The notes under the pieces are model-generated. The model was given only the letters and a program-made list of their open reading frames with translations. It searched no databases and had not been told where the DNA came from. DNA of 64,000 bases from Tribonema minus (taxonomy: Eukaryota > Sar > Xanthophyceae > Tribonematales > Tribonemataceae), in contig JAFCMP010000301.1 in NCBI GenBank assembly GCA_017506865.1, positions 248,001-312,000 on the forward strand. Direction: 5' to 3'. Positions 1-10,773 of the stretch are shown here, piece by piece. Within the stretch, counting starts at the first letter, position 1; every line of letters begins with the position of its first letter. The translations under genes and the position numbers were made by a program.

Positions 1-1094
1 TGCAGGGTGCCGCCCGGCGACTTCCCGCACAGCTTGCAGCCTGCCGTCTGCTCCTCTACTCCGATAGCGCGTTTGACGGCCAGCTGCCAGGATACGCCAT
101 CGAACGAAGCCGTTGAGGAGTACATGGGCTCGTTGAGGAATGCCATGCCGATCGAGTGCATGTGGCGCTGCGACCGGAATCGAGCAAGTGCTTGCGTGCG
201 TTGCGTGCCCTGCGGCAGCTGTTGCAGGTCCGCCTCCACCTTATCTGCAAGCTCGGTAGCGACGGCATCTGCAAGCGCACTCTGATTGGGGCGCTTCAGG
301 CTACACTGCAACTGCAGAGCACTGGCGTCAAGTACGCAAGCAGCATCCGCACCAGTGCCACCACCTGCTGTCGGCCGCAGCGGCGGCTGCTGCGTAGGTG
401 GTTGCTGCTGCAGTGGCGTTAGCGCTGGTGGCAGTATATGTTCCAGCTTGTCACCTGTTGCTGCACGTAGAGATGTGGCAGCTGTGGCGATCGTCCGCAT
501 GAGGGGCAGGCGCGCCACCTCTGCTGCTGCTGCGCCTTGTAGCATTGCTGGTGTGGAACGCGCAGCGCCTGCATTGACGGCTGCCGCTGCTGCGTGCGCT
601 GGTGCTGCAGCTGCGCCGCCTGCCGTTGCTGCTGCTGCCAGTGGTGTTGCTGCTGCCGCAGGTGTTGGTGCAGCACCTGCCGCATTGGCCGCTGCCACCG
701 CCATTGCCGCTGTCGCAGCCGGCACGGTTGCGGCGCCGCCTGCCAACGCTGCTCCTGTTGCAGGTGCTGCAGCATGCTGCAGCTTTTAGGCTAGTAGGGC
801 CTGTAGCAGCTGTGTTGCCTATGCCCGCAGCCGCTGCTGTTGATGCTGCAGTTAGTGATGCCGCCGAGGCCACTTGAGGTGCAACATGTGCTGCCGCTGC
901 TGCAGCAGCCTCTGATGCTGGAGCAGCTGCTGCTGCCGCCGCTGCTGCTGCCGCCGGAGTAGTTGCGCCGTGCGCCGCCGCTGCTGCTGCTGCCGCTGGT
1001 GCCGCCTGTGCTGCCGCCGCGGCCCCTGATCCAGCGGCAGCTGCGTCGTGTGTTGCCGGAATGGCTGCGCCATAAGCGCGGCCAGCCGCTGATG
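1..1094 (-). mobile_element. 5'-truncated family A non-LTR retroelement copy, runs off left edge
   Basis: This stretch is closely similar to the Ala-rich linker and zinc-knuckle part of the family A polyprotein encoded at 41791-45234, on the same strand. Reading on the minus strand, the copy starts abruptly at 1094, directly after AGTACATG (1102-1095), and continues past base 1. The reverse transcriptase part is absent, as expected for a 5'-truncated product of target-primed reverse transcription. Relative to the long copy it has small insertions, for example near 770-785, that break the reading frame, so it is not expected to encode a working protein. The flank just upstream of AGTACATG is AT-rich and resembles the element's own tail. 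Confidence 0.9.
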
Positions 1095-1914
1095 CATGTA
1101 CTTCTTATTAATGTACTTTTAAATTAGTCAATCTCAGCACCGCCATGGCAAGTGCCATGCCTGCGGGTCGACCGCATGCTGAAAACAACCAACAATCTGA
1201 ACAGCGCAGCTGCCGGTAACCATGTTTTACAATGCCATCTGCCAGTGGCATCACACTACCTTGAGAGCTAGCTCTGCATGATAGCATTGCAAGGCGTTAA
1301 TGCAGCCATTAGTAGTGCTACAAGCTCACAAGGCGCAGGCTTGGGATGTAAAGGTGCACATGTATCTACAGCATCATGATATACAACGTGCATGCAACTC
1401 ACAGCACGTATCTGCTTGCCATGTTGATGCGTTGCAGAAGGGCATCTCAAGCCATATTGTTGCATTGCCAATGCATGGTGAGCTACTTGCAGTGGTGCAG
1501 TCACTGTCGCAGTAGCGCTGCAAGTAGAGAAACTTGAAGTGGCTGCAGCATGAAGTATGATGTGCAGACATGCATGAGGCAGACGGTGCATAGAAAACTG
1601 GAGAATCCAAATAAGTTCAACTGTGCACTTGTATGTACGCACCATGCTACATCGCAGACTCAGATGTACCCTAAAACAGTCATAATGACGATGTACACTA
1701 CTGTCACCTACGCCCTTGTATCATGACTACCCGCACCTAAAGGCTTTTGTGAGAACTGTGCAGGCTGGGGTGTGCAGCACTGTACTCATGCCCTTGTGTT
1801 CTTGAAGGCCCCAACGGAGGTCGCGTGTCCCGCGTTTAGCTAGGGCTGACATTGTATGCAGCAGCACTGTACACAATGATGCGTGAACCTGCTGACTGTA
1901 CACTTGCATCCCTA
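1095..1914. other. No recognisable gene
   Basis: The segment lies between a truncated retroelement and the decayed end of an ankyrin pseudogene. It begins with AGTACATG and a tail-like AT-rich flank. Open frames here are short, without recognisable domains or splice-site context. I see nothing that supports a gene. Confidence 0.5.
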
Positions 1915-2795
1915 CTATTCCAGCCACCCATTGGCAAGTGCCCACTGCTGCACATGCACATGTCCAAAGACCTTTGCCAACCTGCTCGTCATGTAGTCCC
2001 AGGGGCACCTGTTGGCGCGCGCTTACTGAAGTACCTCAAGATGTCCGCCTATCGCTGCGGAGCTGCATGTTGCCTCATCCCACGGGCACCAGTTGGCATG
2101 CGCCCACTGCAGCACCTCCAGGTGCCCGCCGCGTGCAGCTTTACTGCATGTGTCCGCACGCCAGTGGCACGCTGCCGCACGCGCCCACTGAAGCACTGCG
2201 AGGCGTCCACCACTTGCGGCCTCGCTGCACGTTTTTTCGTCCCAAGCGCAGCCCTCGCCACGCGCCCACTGCAGCACCTCCAGGTGCCCGTGGCGTGCAG
2301 CGCTAGTGCACGTGTGGCTATTCAAGGGGCAGCCGATCTGTCGAAGCCACCGCAGCATTGGCAGGTGTCCGCATTCTGCAGCCAGCACTGTGTACCGCCA
2401 GTGGGCAGTTAACGGCAAGCCACAGAGGTTTAAGACCTGCAAGCCTGCGATATCCCCGCGCCGCACGCCTTTTGAGCCATCTTAGGTGTTAGTTTATGCT
2501 GCATCGCCCAACGGATGAGGGTGGTGCTGGCGACAGCATCCGCCGCTGGGGTCGTCCACTGCTTCCTGACAGGTTCGTGGATCTTCTCGACCGCATTGCG
2601 GAAAGCTGCGCACGTGCTTCTGACCATGAGGGACGGAGGCAGGTACGCTAGGATGTACTCAGCGACCACGGAAAGGAGGATGGGGTGCTCTGCTGCCGCC
2701 TGTGTTCGAGTCATGGCCTTGAGTTGCGGCTCCTTCTGGCTTCCGATCGATTGACCAGCGGCAGCCTTCCTTATCGTCGCCCTGGTTTGTGGCAT
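1915..2795 (-). pseudogene. Ankyrin-repeat protein pseudogene (stramenopile type)
   Basis: Read on the minus strand from an ATG at 2795, an N-terminal part of about 110 residues leads into degenerate ankyrin-like repeats with the pattern GGHLEVLQWA..CPWDE.TCS.AA. Such repeats are abundant in brown algae, xanthophytes and oomycetes and usually mediate protein contacts. Two lesions are visible. The N-terminal frame must shift by one base near 2466 to enter the repeat frame. At 2025-2023 a TAA replaces the expected Trp codon of an HLEVLQW motif. Beyond it the same frame stays repeat-like (ARANRCPWD) for another 35 codons, up to a TAG at 1917-1915. I read this as a recently broken gene. A sequencing error could explain one lesion but hardly both. 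Confidence 0.75.
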
Positions 2796-4516
2796 CCTCC
2801 TGCTGGTATCGCCTCAGGCTGCACAGATGTAGATGGCTGCGGCTGGTGCTGCGCTATGCGGGCAGCTGGTGGTGCCTGAGACGTGCGAAAGCGTTGTTGG
2901 CTGCTGGGAGTCGCAGTCTGATGAGGTAATCACCAGCACAAGAATAAGCAAGCTATGAACTTCAAGAGGGCAACTGTTGAACTTTCGTTCGGAGGTTGGG
3001 CAAGGCTAGTATGGTCAAGGCTAGTATATGTGGAAAAAGAATTTTGGATCAGCGGTCATCAAGCCCCGCCGGCACATTAGAATAAGCTACAACTTCGTCG
3101 CTGCTCTCCCCCATTTTTAGTTCGCCTTCATTGCCTGAGGTGTGCCTGGGGTTCATATGCAGCATTGCAGCTGGGAATGAGCTCGTTGTGCAACCTAGGT
3201 TTTCTACGACCGCATAGGGCCCGCGCCGTGGAGTGTGCTCTGCCACTAGTAGGTTGCAACAAAAAGTTACTTGTGCGGACCATATGGCTGGCGCGTATTG
3301 AATGCCATATTCGTATGTATTGTATGCCATATTCATATGACGTATATAATGGCGTATCTGCGTATGAGTTGACGTATGTCCGTACTTGACGGCGCATATG
3401 GGAGTGGTGCATGCATGCCACTGCAGCTTCGTTTGAGCATGGCATCACTACCCCCGCCATTATGGCATAGTAGCACAACCAAATCAGCGTGCTCTTAAAC
3501 ATGCAAAATGCATGCCTTGCAGTAGGTGATGTGGTAGCATTACAGCTTGATAGACAGGCATCATGCATCAGCGTACAGCACCATATGAAACCTAACTCAC
3601 CCAAAAGCACTTTACACTTTAGGTGTAAATCGCCTTAGCAGAGTGATGCAGCATGCAACTGACAAGTACACCAGCAGCTTGAGACAACGCATCAATCATC
3701 TCAAAGACCAGCAAGCATCAAAAATTTCAAAGCACCGGCACCTGTGCGGCACCAAAATAGTTTACAATTATTGCAAGCGCTCGTCAACATCCACAATACC
3801 AATCCCAGTGTTATAGAGCCCCCTCATGAGCGATGCAAGCTGGCTTGGCATATGCATGCCGCTGTTCTCTTTATGTCACAATGAAGCACCACAGCGCTGA
3901 AGCATTATGGCAGCCTCTGAAACCACCGAAAGGCACAAAAAATGGGTGTTGTGACCAGAACCTAAGCGTGCTGCGTGAACAGGCATGGGGCTCAGGCTGA
4001 CGGTGGCTTGCATTGACTCGTTGCGCAGTTGAGCGACTCTCCATGTGCTGATAAGATCGCCCGGCAGTGACGCTCCACATCTTGGTTGGGCGCATCAGCG
4101 CTCAAGTACCGCGCAATGGGCCCCGGAAGCCATACGAGTTTGGAATCATTGGTGAAGCGCCAGTACCTGAATCATGGAGGGGGGCAGTCCGGGGGGGGAA
4201 GGGGGGGGCGGGGTACACATAAACTGTGTGAGAAACATCTTCAGCATTGCCAGTCACAGTGCTGCAACATCATATGCGCCTACTACTGAAGACATGCCAC
4301 AGCCTCTTCTTGCAGGCATATGCTGTGCTGACAACTTGTTGAACATGATGCTTTAGCAGCTGGCTCGATGTTTCAGACTTGCCTGCGAGCTGAGTCGCAT
4401 CAGCAGTAGCCAGTGGCAGACGTTGGCCATACTTGGCGGGAGGTGAAATGGCTTGTTGATCATGGTGCTCACGGCAATGATCGAGAATCCTGGGGTCCCT
4501 GCAACAACAAAGGCCA

Positions 4517-4592
4517 ACCCCCCCCCCCCCTCCCCCCTTCCATCAAGGGGAAGTGGGGGGGAAGGGGGAGGGGGGGGAGAGGGGGGGGGAGG
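4517..4592. repeat. Poly-C / poly-G foldback
   Basis: A C-rich tract (C runs of 13 and 6) is followed within about 15 bases by a G-rich tract (runs of 7, 5, 8 and 9). The two halves can pair as a GC hairpin, and each strand could also form a quadruplex-type structure. Confidence 0.6.
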
Positions 4593-5043
4593 TGCACAGC
4601 GGGCGTGAGACCCCGTGTTGCTCGAAATTGCCAAATACTGCATTGCTGATTCAGTATGTGCAGCAATTATAACTGTTGCGTGAGCTCACCAATACACCAA
4701 GCGGCACATGCGTTGCGCGCAGCTTTCTGTCCAATTGACAGCACCTGTTGCCAGCCTACAGTACACGTCAAGTCGCGCACCTGTCAGACAATTGACCTCG
4801 TTGCGGCCTTCTGCGTTCGGAGATGTGAGTGCAGGTGATCAGTAAATTAAAGTAGACTCGTGCGTTTTCGCTCCTGCATGCAAGACTGGTCCCAATACAG
4901 CTCCCACACGATCGAGCCAGCAGCACAGCAGTAACAGGCGGCAGCGACCCAAGATGCCAGGCTGGCGCCTCGCAGCCATGAACCAGATTCATCCATAAAG
5001 CAAGCCTGTGCCCAAGCGCTCGCCGGCGACGCATCGCGTGTCG

Positions 5044-5072
5044 TCAGACAGTGACATGGCGTCACTGTCTGA
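5044..5072. repeat. 12-bp perfect inverted repeat
   Basis: TCAGACAGTGAC and its exact complement flank a 5-base loop. It is not next to any gene I can recognise, and no function is assigned. Confidence 0.6.
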
Positions 5073-6555
5073 GGTTAAGCTAGGAACGGCGCCGACGGTA
5101 GCGCGCGCCAATGCGTACAGTAATAGTATTACCGGCACCCGCTGCGCCACTCACATCGCGCGCGCGTTGACAGAGCCAGCTGGCTGCCCTCCGCAACGAG
5201 ATTCTTTAGACCACAGGCCCGGGCTGCAGCGCGCCTCAGGATAGGCGCGCGGCCTGCTCTTCTAGAGAGAGCATAAACTGCCCGCGATGAATCCTCCCTG
5301 CACCCATGTGACATGCACGCACGCCACCCAGATACAAGGGCCCTCCAACAGAGTGGCTCTGAAGGCGGGGGTTGCAACAGGCTGCGAGGCGGGCCTGGCA
5401 AGGGTCGCCCTCCTCCCCCCCCCCTCCCCCCCTGTCCCCCCCCCCTGCTGCGTACGGTCATGACCGGTCAGTTTGCAGAAGCTTCCAGCCGCCCCTGATG
5501 TGCCGCCGCCACGCTGGAGTTTGCGCTATCGCAACATACCTCCCACTTGTCGTCACTTCTCGACGGTACTTCCTTCAAGTTGAAACATCGCTCATCCGCC
5601 ACCTCGCGCGACTCTTACCATGGTGGATGCACTCACGCCCTGGCATCAGCGCAGCAGCAGCGCAGCAGCACTTGCCTTGGTTGTCTGGCCGGCATGCACA
5701 AGTGGGTCAGGATTCCGGTCTGCACATGACTGTCTCTGTAATCCCTGTCGTGGTATGATTCCTCCAAAGTTGCTGCACAACGCGTCGTGGAAATTGCTTA
5801 ACCTACTGTATACTATAGCGGTCTTGGAAGAAGGGTCACTTGCCTGTGTATGTACTGCCGCAGCTGCTGGTGCCGCCATCCAATGCCGTGTAGGAGCTAA
5901 GCTCAGAGGCTCCACTGCTTGCTGGCGCGCTGAGCTGTTGAAGTTTATCTTACTGCATATAAGCATACAGATGTTCCATGTGGATGATGTCCGAATCCAA
6001 CTTGGCTGAAATTTGGCGTACTTCAACTTCCTGAAAACCGTGCTGCTTACTCACGCTGATGTGCGTGGAGTCGCGTGCCCTCCTGCTTCCCCTCCTTGCA
6101 GCGTGCGCTGATATCATTGAGAAGCCCAAGTTGAACAAGGAGTTTCGTGAGCGGTTCCGAGTTTTATGCCCAAGGTTGAAGTAAACGCTGCCATCCTCAG
6201 TGGTACGCCCTGTGTGTAAATGGCTACACCCTCTAATGGTGTCAACGAGAGCCATGCGTGGTATCGGTGACCGTCCCGCGAGTTTTCGGGCCGCTGGCGT
6301 CGACAAGCGAGGGAAAAGGTAGTTCCTAGCGACATGGCATTCCGCGAAGACGTTGTCATGTTGTACTACAGCATAGTCATGGAAGCGGTCGCCCTCTCAC
6401 TCACGTGTTGCTCTCGCAATGTGCAAGTATACGACCGCAGACGCATGGCACGGTGGAAAACGTCTGTGTACGCCAACATGACCCGCGCGCCCCCGGGTGA
6501 AATCTTGCAGGGCTGAAGACCGGCATCCTATTGCCCTAACCTGCCCGCACAGCCT

Positions 6556-7107
6556 GTGGCGCTGAAGATGGAACCGGTTGCCTCGCGTACGCGCGGAGCG
6601 CTGCACTTGCGCACATGCGCATCAAGTGCCGTCGACAAGACTAGTGTTGACGTACTGCGGAGCGGCCTCACATACCAGGCCCGGGTTCTGAAGTCAGACG
6701 CAGCTGTCGGCACCTCCACTACTGGCACCGCTAGAGCATCTGCTGTCAACGTGGCGCCGGTCCAAGGACACGATGTTGCGCCCAGCTGCCGTCAGCCGGT
6801 GCGCATGGTGCTACGCTCGGACACTGGGTGCGGTCACGAGATGAGCAACTGCAACATGGTGCATGCGGAGGGCGCTGCCGCCACTGCTACGGCCACGCTC
6901 ACCGCTGCCGTCCTCGCAACCGCTGCAACACCTGAAGGTATGGTCGAGCAAAGCATCAATGATTCTGCATCGTCTAATCTCCACATTATCAGGCATGTAG
7001 GCATGCACTGTCACAAGCAAGGCTTGCAGCACCTGCAGTGCCACATGCGCACTGCAGATTGTACTGCCAGTGCATGTACCTCGACGTATACCTTCAAGGA
7101 GGAGTGA
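6556..7107 (+). CDS. Possible hypothetical protein, low support
   Basis: An open frame of 183 codons begins with ATG and ends in TGA at 7107. The product has no signal peptide, no membrane span and no motif I recognise; it contains an Ala/Thr-rich stretch around residues 105-125. Immediately downstream (7205-7280) is a degenerate TTAGGG-like run. Length alone is weak evidence here, because overlapping frames of similar size occur on the other strand. It may equally be a chance frame. Confidence 0.2.
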   Translation: MALKMEPVASRTRGALHLRTCASSAVDKTSVDVLRSGLTYQARVLKSDAAVGTSTTGTARASAVNVAPVQGHDVAPSCRQPVRMVLRSDTGCGHEMSNCNMVHAEGAAATATATLTAAVLATAATPEGMVEQSINDSASSNLHIIRHVGMHCHKQGLQHLQCHMRTADCTASACTSTYTFKEE

Positions 7108-7941
7108 GAGCCACCAGCACATAATGCGCATGTCTGCCGATTTGGCGGCGCATGCTAAGTCAGGCTCGACAAGGACCTGCTATGGTGCAGCACCTCGAGC
7201 ACTCTGAGGGTTAGGGCTAGGGTTTAAGTTGATTTAGGGTTCCAGATCCAGATAGGGCTAGATTTAGGGTTTAACCTTCAAGTTCCCGCTGTCCTGTCCC
7301 GAGGCTAATAGTCGAACTGCTAGGATTGTGCACTGTGCAGGCTCCTGCAGCTGGCGCGGTTGGTGCTTTTTATTCGTCAGCAACTAGCTATCACCATGGG
7401 CCAATGACCTGGCACTCCCTCCCATGCATGCATCGATGCAGGCACTTCCAGCAGGCAGCGCCGTGCCGCCATGGTGGCGCAGAGGAAGAAGACGAGGGGC
7501 CCCAAGGGGGGCGGTGCAAAGAACTGATTCTCTGGCGAACCAGTTCACGACCGCACACTAGTATTAGCCCCCCTCTCGGCCTCCTCCCCCGCCCCCATGC
7601 ACCGGCGGGGTCTCCCCCACACAATTGCACGTACGCTCCGATCCGTCCTCAGCAACGTCAAGCGAAACTTGATAGGCAGCCCTGCCTGCAGCATGTGTGC
7701 GCCATTAGGCGTTTCCTCACGAGCTGAGGCGCAATGCGGCAGATAACTGTGCAGCCATACTTAGCACCAGTCGCTACGCGACCCTGGTTACGATTTGAGA
7801 TGCACAGCTGCGCCAGACGCACAAGGCCATTGGGGCCACCAGCAAGATGACATGTACAGTATCGTTAAAAGCTTGACGACGTCCGGTTTGTTGCGCGTGG
7901 CATGTAAAGTAAGGAAGCATCGAAGCCGTTCGCAATGCTTC

Positions 7942-8016
7942 GCGAGCAGCATGAGGTCTGCACAGGAGAACTATATCCTGTGGAGCCATCTCCTGTGCAG
8001 ACCTCATGCTGCTCGC
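7942..8016. repeat. Perfect 28-bp inverted repeat with 19-base loop
   Basis: Bases 7942-7969 are exactly complementary to 7989-8016. The flanks do not continue the pairing. The transcribed form would be a 75-nt hairpin of a size seen in small-RNA precursors. It could also be the arms of a tiny foldback element. No neighbouring gene explains it. Confidence 0.8.
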
Positions 8017-9183
8017 AATGTCGGGGCCAAATGTAGTGCGGTCTACCAAGGATGGAGTACACAACCCTGCAGATTGAGGGGAAGCAGCAGCCGCTAGCAC
8101 GGCTCAGTGTTGGTGCGCTGCGTGCAGGTGTGAAGCAGGTCGGGAGTGTGCTGAGGGGGCATTGACATTGGTTTGAGTTCCTGAGAAGGCAGCCTGATGC
8201 GCCTGATGCGCCCTATGGCTGGCATCGCAGCTTACATGTGGCCGAAATATGATGTATACTATCAATGAATATAGCCTACGTGGATATGCTCGAGCCCAAG
8301 CAGTGGGTGCACCATGATGCCGTGTTTGTTGCAAGTATGCTCAGACCTGGTGTCACCGTGCATCAACTACTCTCAGTGATCGCATTGCAGCGCGTGTCAC
8401 ATGGTCTCTGGTTTTGATGGCTCATACTCCAATCCGCATAGGGGATCCTGCCAGTTGGGGCCTGTTGGAGCGGTCGCAATATGCACATGTAGCCACATCT
8501 GTAGTTTACCTCTCACAATGCAAGCCGCACTGCCACGACGCAACTAAGCATTGGTGACAATCTCTCTGCGCTCAGTCCCGCTGAATCATATTCATGATGA
8601 TTTCTTACAAAAATGAAGCTCGTGAGATGGGAGCTGCATAACAAAGGCGGTAGCAACAGCAGAACACTCCTGGAACTCTCCTCAGACAGTTTCATTTAGT
8701 GGAGCGTCATCACAGAGAGTCTCTAGCTTAGATTGTTGACACATGTACATGGCGGAGCTACAGTTGACAAGGTGGCAAGCCCAGCCGCCGGAGTAGCATC
8801 CCCCAAGGCAACCAAACCTCCTGCACCAAGTCCCCAACTCTGGCCAGCTAAATGTGAGTGCTACACACCATACATTCTGGTCTCTGGCTCTTGAATGTTG
8901 CTCTGCCGAACAAGCTCGTTGTGGCCTGTACCACCCGGACCCTGGCACGCCTGCTTTGTGTCCATAGTGCCCAGGGCCACGTTTTCGCTTGCTCATTCGT
9001 GGGCGCAGGGTTGCAACGCCTTTGGACATCTTTATGATGTGCTGGTTCATCATGTGCGGCATACCTATGCAGGTGAACGTGCAATTGTGGGCACATTCGT
9101 GCAAGTGGCCACTCTCGCGGGACATGCTGTTGCTGTCTTGCAGTCTGATGTTGAAATAGGACACATGCTGAGGTGCAAAAATG

Positions 9184-9380
9184 GGCATGCTATGTTGTCA
9201 GATCCTCGAGGCAACCGCATGCTATGTTGTCAGATCCTCGAGGCAACCATGCAATCTTCACAACACTATTCCATGCAATTGCAACTGCTGGCATGTATGC
9301 GAAAGCACTTGATGTTGGGCGCTGTCCCATGCAATTGCGACTGCTGGCATGTTATGCGAAAGCACTTGATGTTGGGCGCT
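9184..9380. repeat. Two adjacent direct duplications
   Basis: A unit of about 32 bp (9184-9215) is repeated at once at 9216-9248. A unit of about 54 bp (9272-9325) is repeated at 9327-9380 with few changes. Both lie outside recognisable genes. Confidence 0.75.
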
Positions 9381-9853
9381 TCACTTCCAAGAATCTGGAG
9401 GGGTGCACCGCAGCCTGCTACCATGCAGAGGCATTGCATTGCAGTGGCATCACATACGACGCCATGTCTACAACATTATCATGTCCTGTACCATGTCACA
9501 TAATCCTCCAGCAAAGCATGTACAGTACTTCAACAAAGCATGTCGAGAAAGCTTCAGCAGTGCATTCAAAACTAGCACAAGGCAAGCAGCAGTGAGTGAC
9601 ACTGGACACTGCCTTGCAGCACATTATGGCCATGTGCACATGAAAATCCGAGCATGTACATTAATTCACGACTGCCACTGCGCCAACCTCTTGCTTGCCA
9701 ATTGCATGCTAGCTACTGAAAGCTTCGTCAATACCACTCTGAGCGTTGTCACTGCTACCTACGTCACAATGCTGGTGCTGGGATCTCCATCAGTGCTAAA
9801 AATATGACCCAGTACTGGCACATGGTAACGCTAACCCCGACGCTGACCTAACC

Positions 9854-10773
9854 CTACTCGCGCCACTCAAACCGCTGCGGCTGTGCGTGGGCGTATGTGT
9901 TCCACGCAGGGTCAATGTGCTGCACTGTCCATCTATCCTTGGTCAGGCAGCCATTGTTTGGGGGGCTGTTTGCAAACACAATCACATGCGGCGGTGCAAA
10001 CTGCTTAGAGCCTGTCCCATACTTTGTGTCGACAATATACCCGTCCTTGATATCCTCTATTGTGGAGTAAAGTTCCTCGCTGCTGAGGGTCTTTGACTTG
10101 GTGTGCGACAGGTCAAGAATGTAGCACCGACTCGTCTTATGCTTGTAGACCATGTTCAAGAGGCCACCTGTGTCACCCGTTGAAAAGGTCATGCAACCGT
10201 GGTGATAGGCCATGTACTTTGCAAAGATGCTCTTGCCTGAGTTGCCGTGCTCATCTACTAGCCACAGGATCTCACGCGGACTCACGGGCCCCAGCATGTA
10301 TTCCTTCAGCTGCTCCTGATATGGCAGCAGAACGCGCGGCAGGTCTTGCCCGAGGTAGACATCCTGATCGGCCCATGGACCGCCGACCCTGCGGTGACTG
10401 GGAAGCCGGTAGGTGACCGTAGGTGCGAGATCGCCGCAGACGGTGCTCCTCTCTGCCGTGATTGACGCCACGGCGGTGACTGCCTCTTGCGTGCGCAGGT
10501 AGGCCTGGATGCGAAAGTGTTCGGCCGGGAGCTGGTCTGCAGATGGATGCAGCCGGTATACGTGTACCGCGCCGCGCCTAAAACTGCTTCGAGCTGGTAG
10601 ATGAACGCCTTGGGTTTGATCATGCCTACTATTGCTGTGTCAATGGCAGGCTGAAGCTGCTGCGCCTGCTCCAGAGTGCTGTTGTCATGCAGCTCAATCG
10701 TGAAGTCCACCTTAATTCCAGCAGTGGCCCTGCCCACAGGTGGCTGTTGCTGGTTCATGGCCACATTCGCCAT
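9854..10773 (-). pseudogene. Endogenous CRESS-DNA-type Rep (HUH nuclease plus superfamily 3 helicase), frame broken
   Basis: Two adjacent minus-strand frames together match the layout and the roughly 300-residue length of Rep proteins of circular ssDNA viruses and related plasmids. Rep nicks the origin and unwinds DNA for rolling-circle replication. The upstream frame (from ATG at 10773) carries a motif-I-like FTIELHD and a YQLE...IHL region, but the His residues expected at motif II are not evident. The downstream frame holds the helicase: Walker A GNSGKS, Walker B-like CYILDL, and the motif C region VIVFANSPP followed by DRW. The frames exchange near 10520-10540, so at least one indel separates the domains. 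No capsid gene or clear origin hairpin is nearby. I infer an old integrated copy in the algal genome. A helicase-only exon adopted by the host is a less likely alternative. Confidence 0.85.

Larger units (their letters stand above)
2796..6555. other. Gene-poor stretch without recognisable coding sequence
   Basis: No frame here shows a known domain, compositional bias of a gene, or consistent splice sites. It holds homopolymer G and C tracts (about 4184-4212, 4519-4590, 5409-5444), small inverted repeats and scattered CTTCAA/TTGAAG words. Open frames of up to about 160 codons occur on both strands but overlap each other and look like chance in moderately GC-rich DNA. Confidence 0.45.
7108..9853. 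other. No recognisable gene
   Basis: The stretch holds degenerate telomere-like GGGTTTAG words (7205-7280), a perfect hairpin (7942-8016) and two short direct duplications (9184-9380). Opposing open frames at 8682-9188 (minus) and 8895-9503 (plus) overlap and contain no recognisable domain. I see no supported gene. Confidence 0.45.

Noticed and set aside
5124-5132. TAGTATTAC, like the nonanucleotide of circular ssDNA virus origins
   Set aside because: It has no flanking stem, is 4.7 kb from the Rep-like pseudogene, and a 9-mer is expected by chance about once in a window of this size on both strands.
8682-9503. Opposing open frames of 168 and 202 codons
   Set aside because: They overlap on opposite strands, show no domains, and the plus frame runs through two recent direct duplications.
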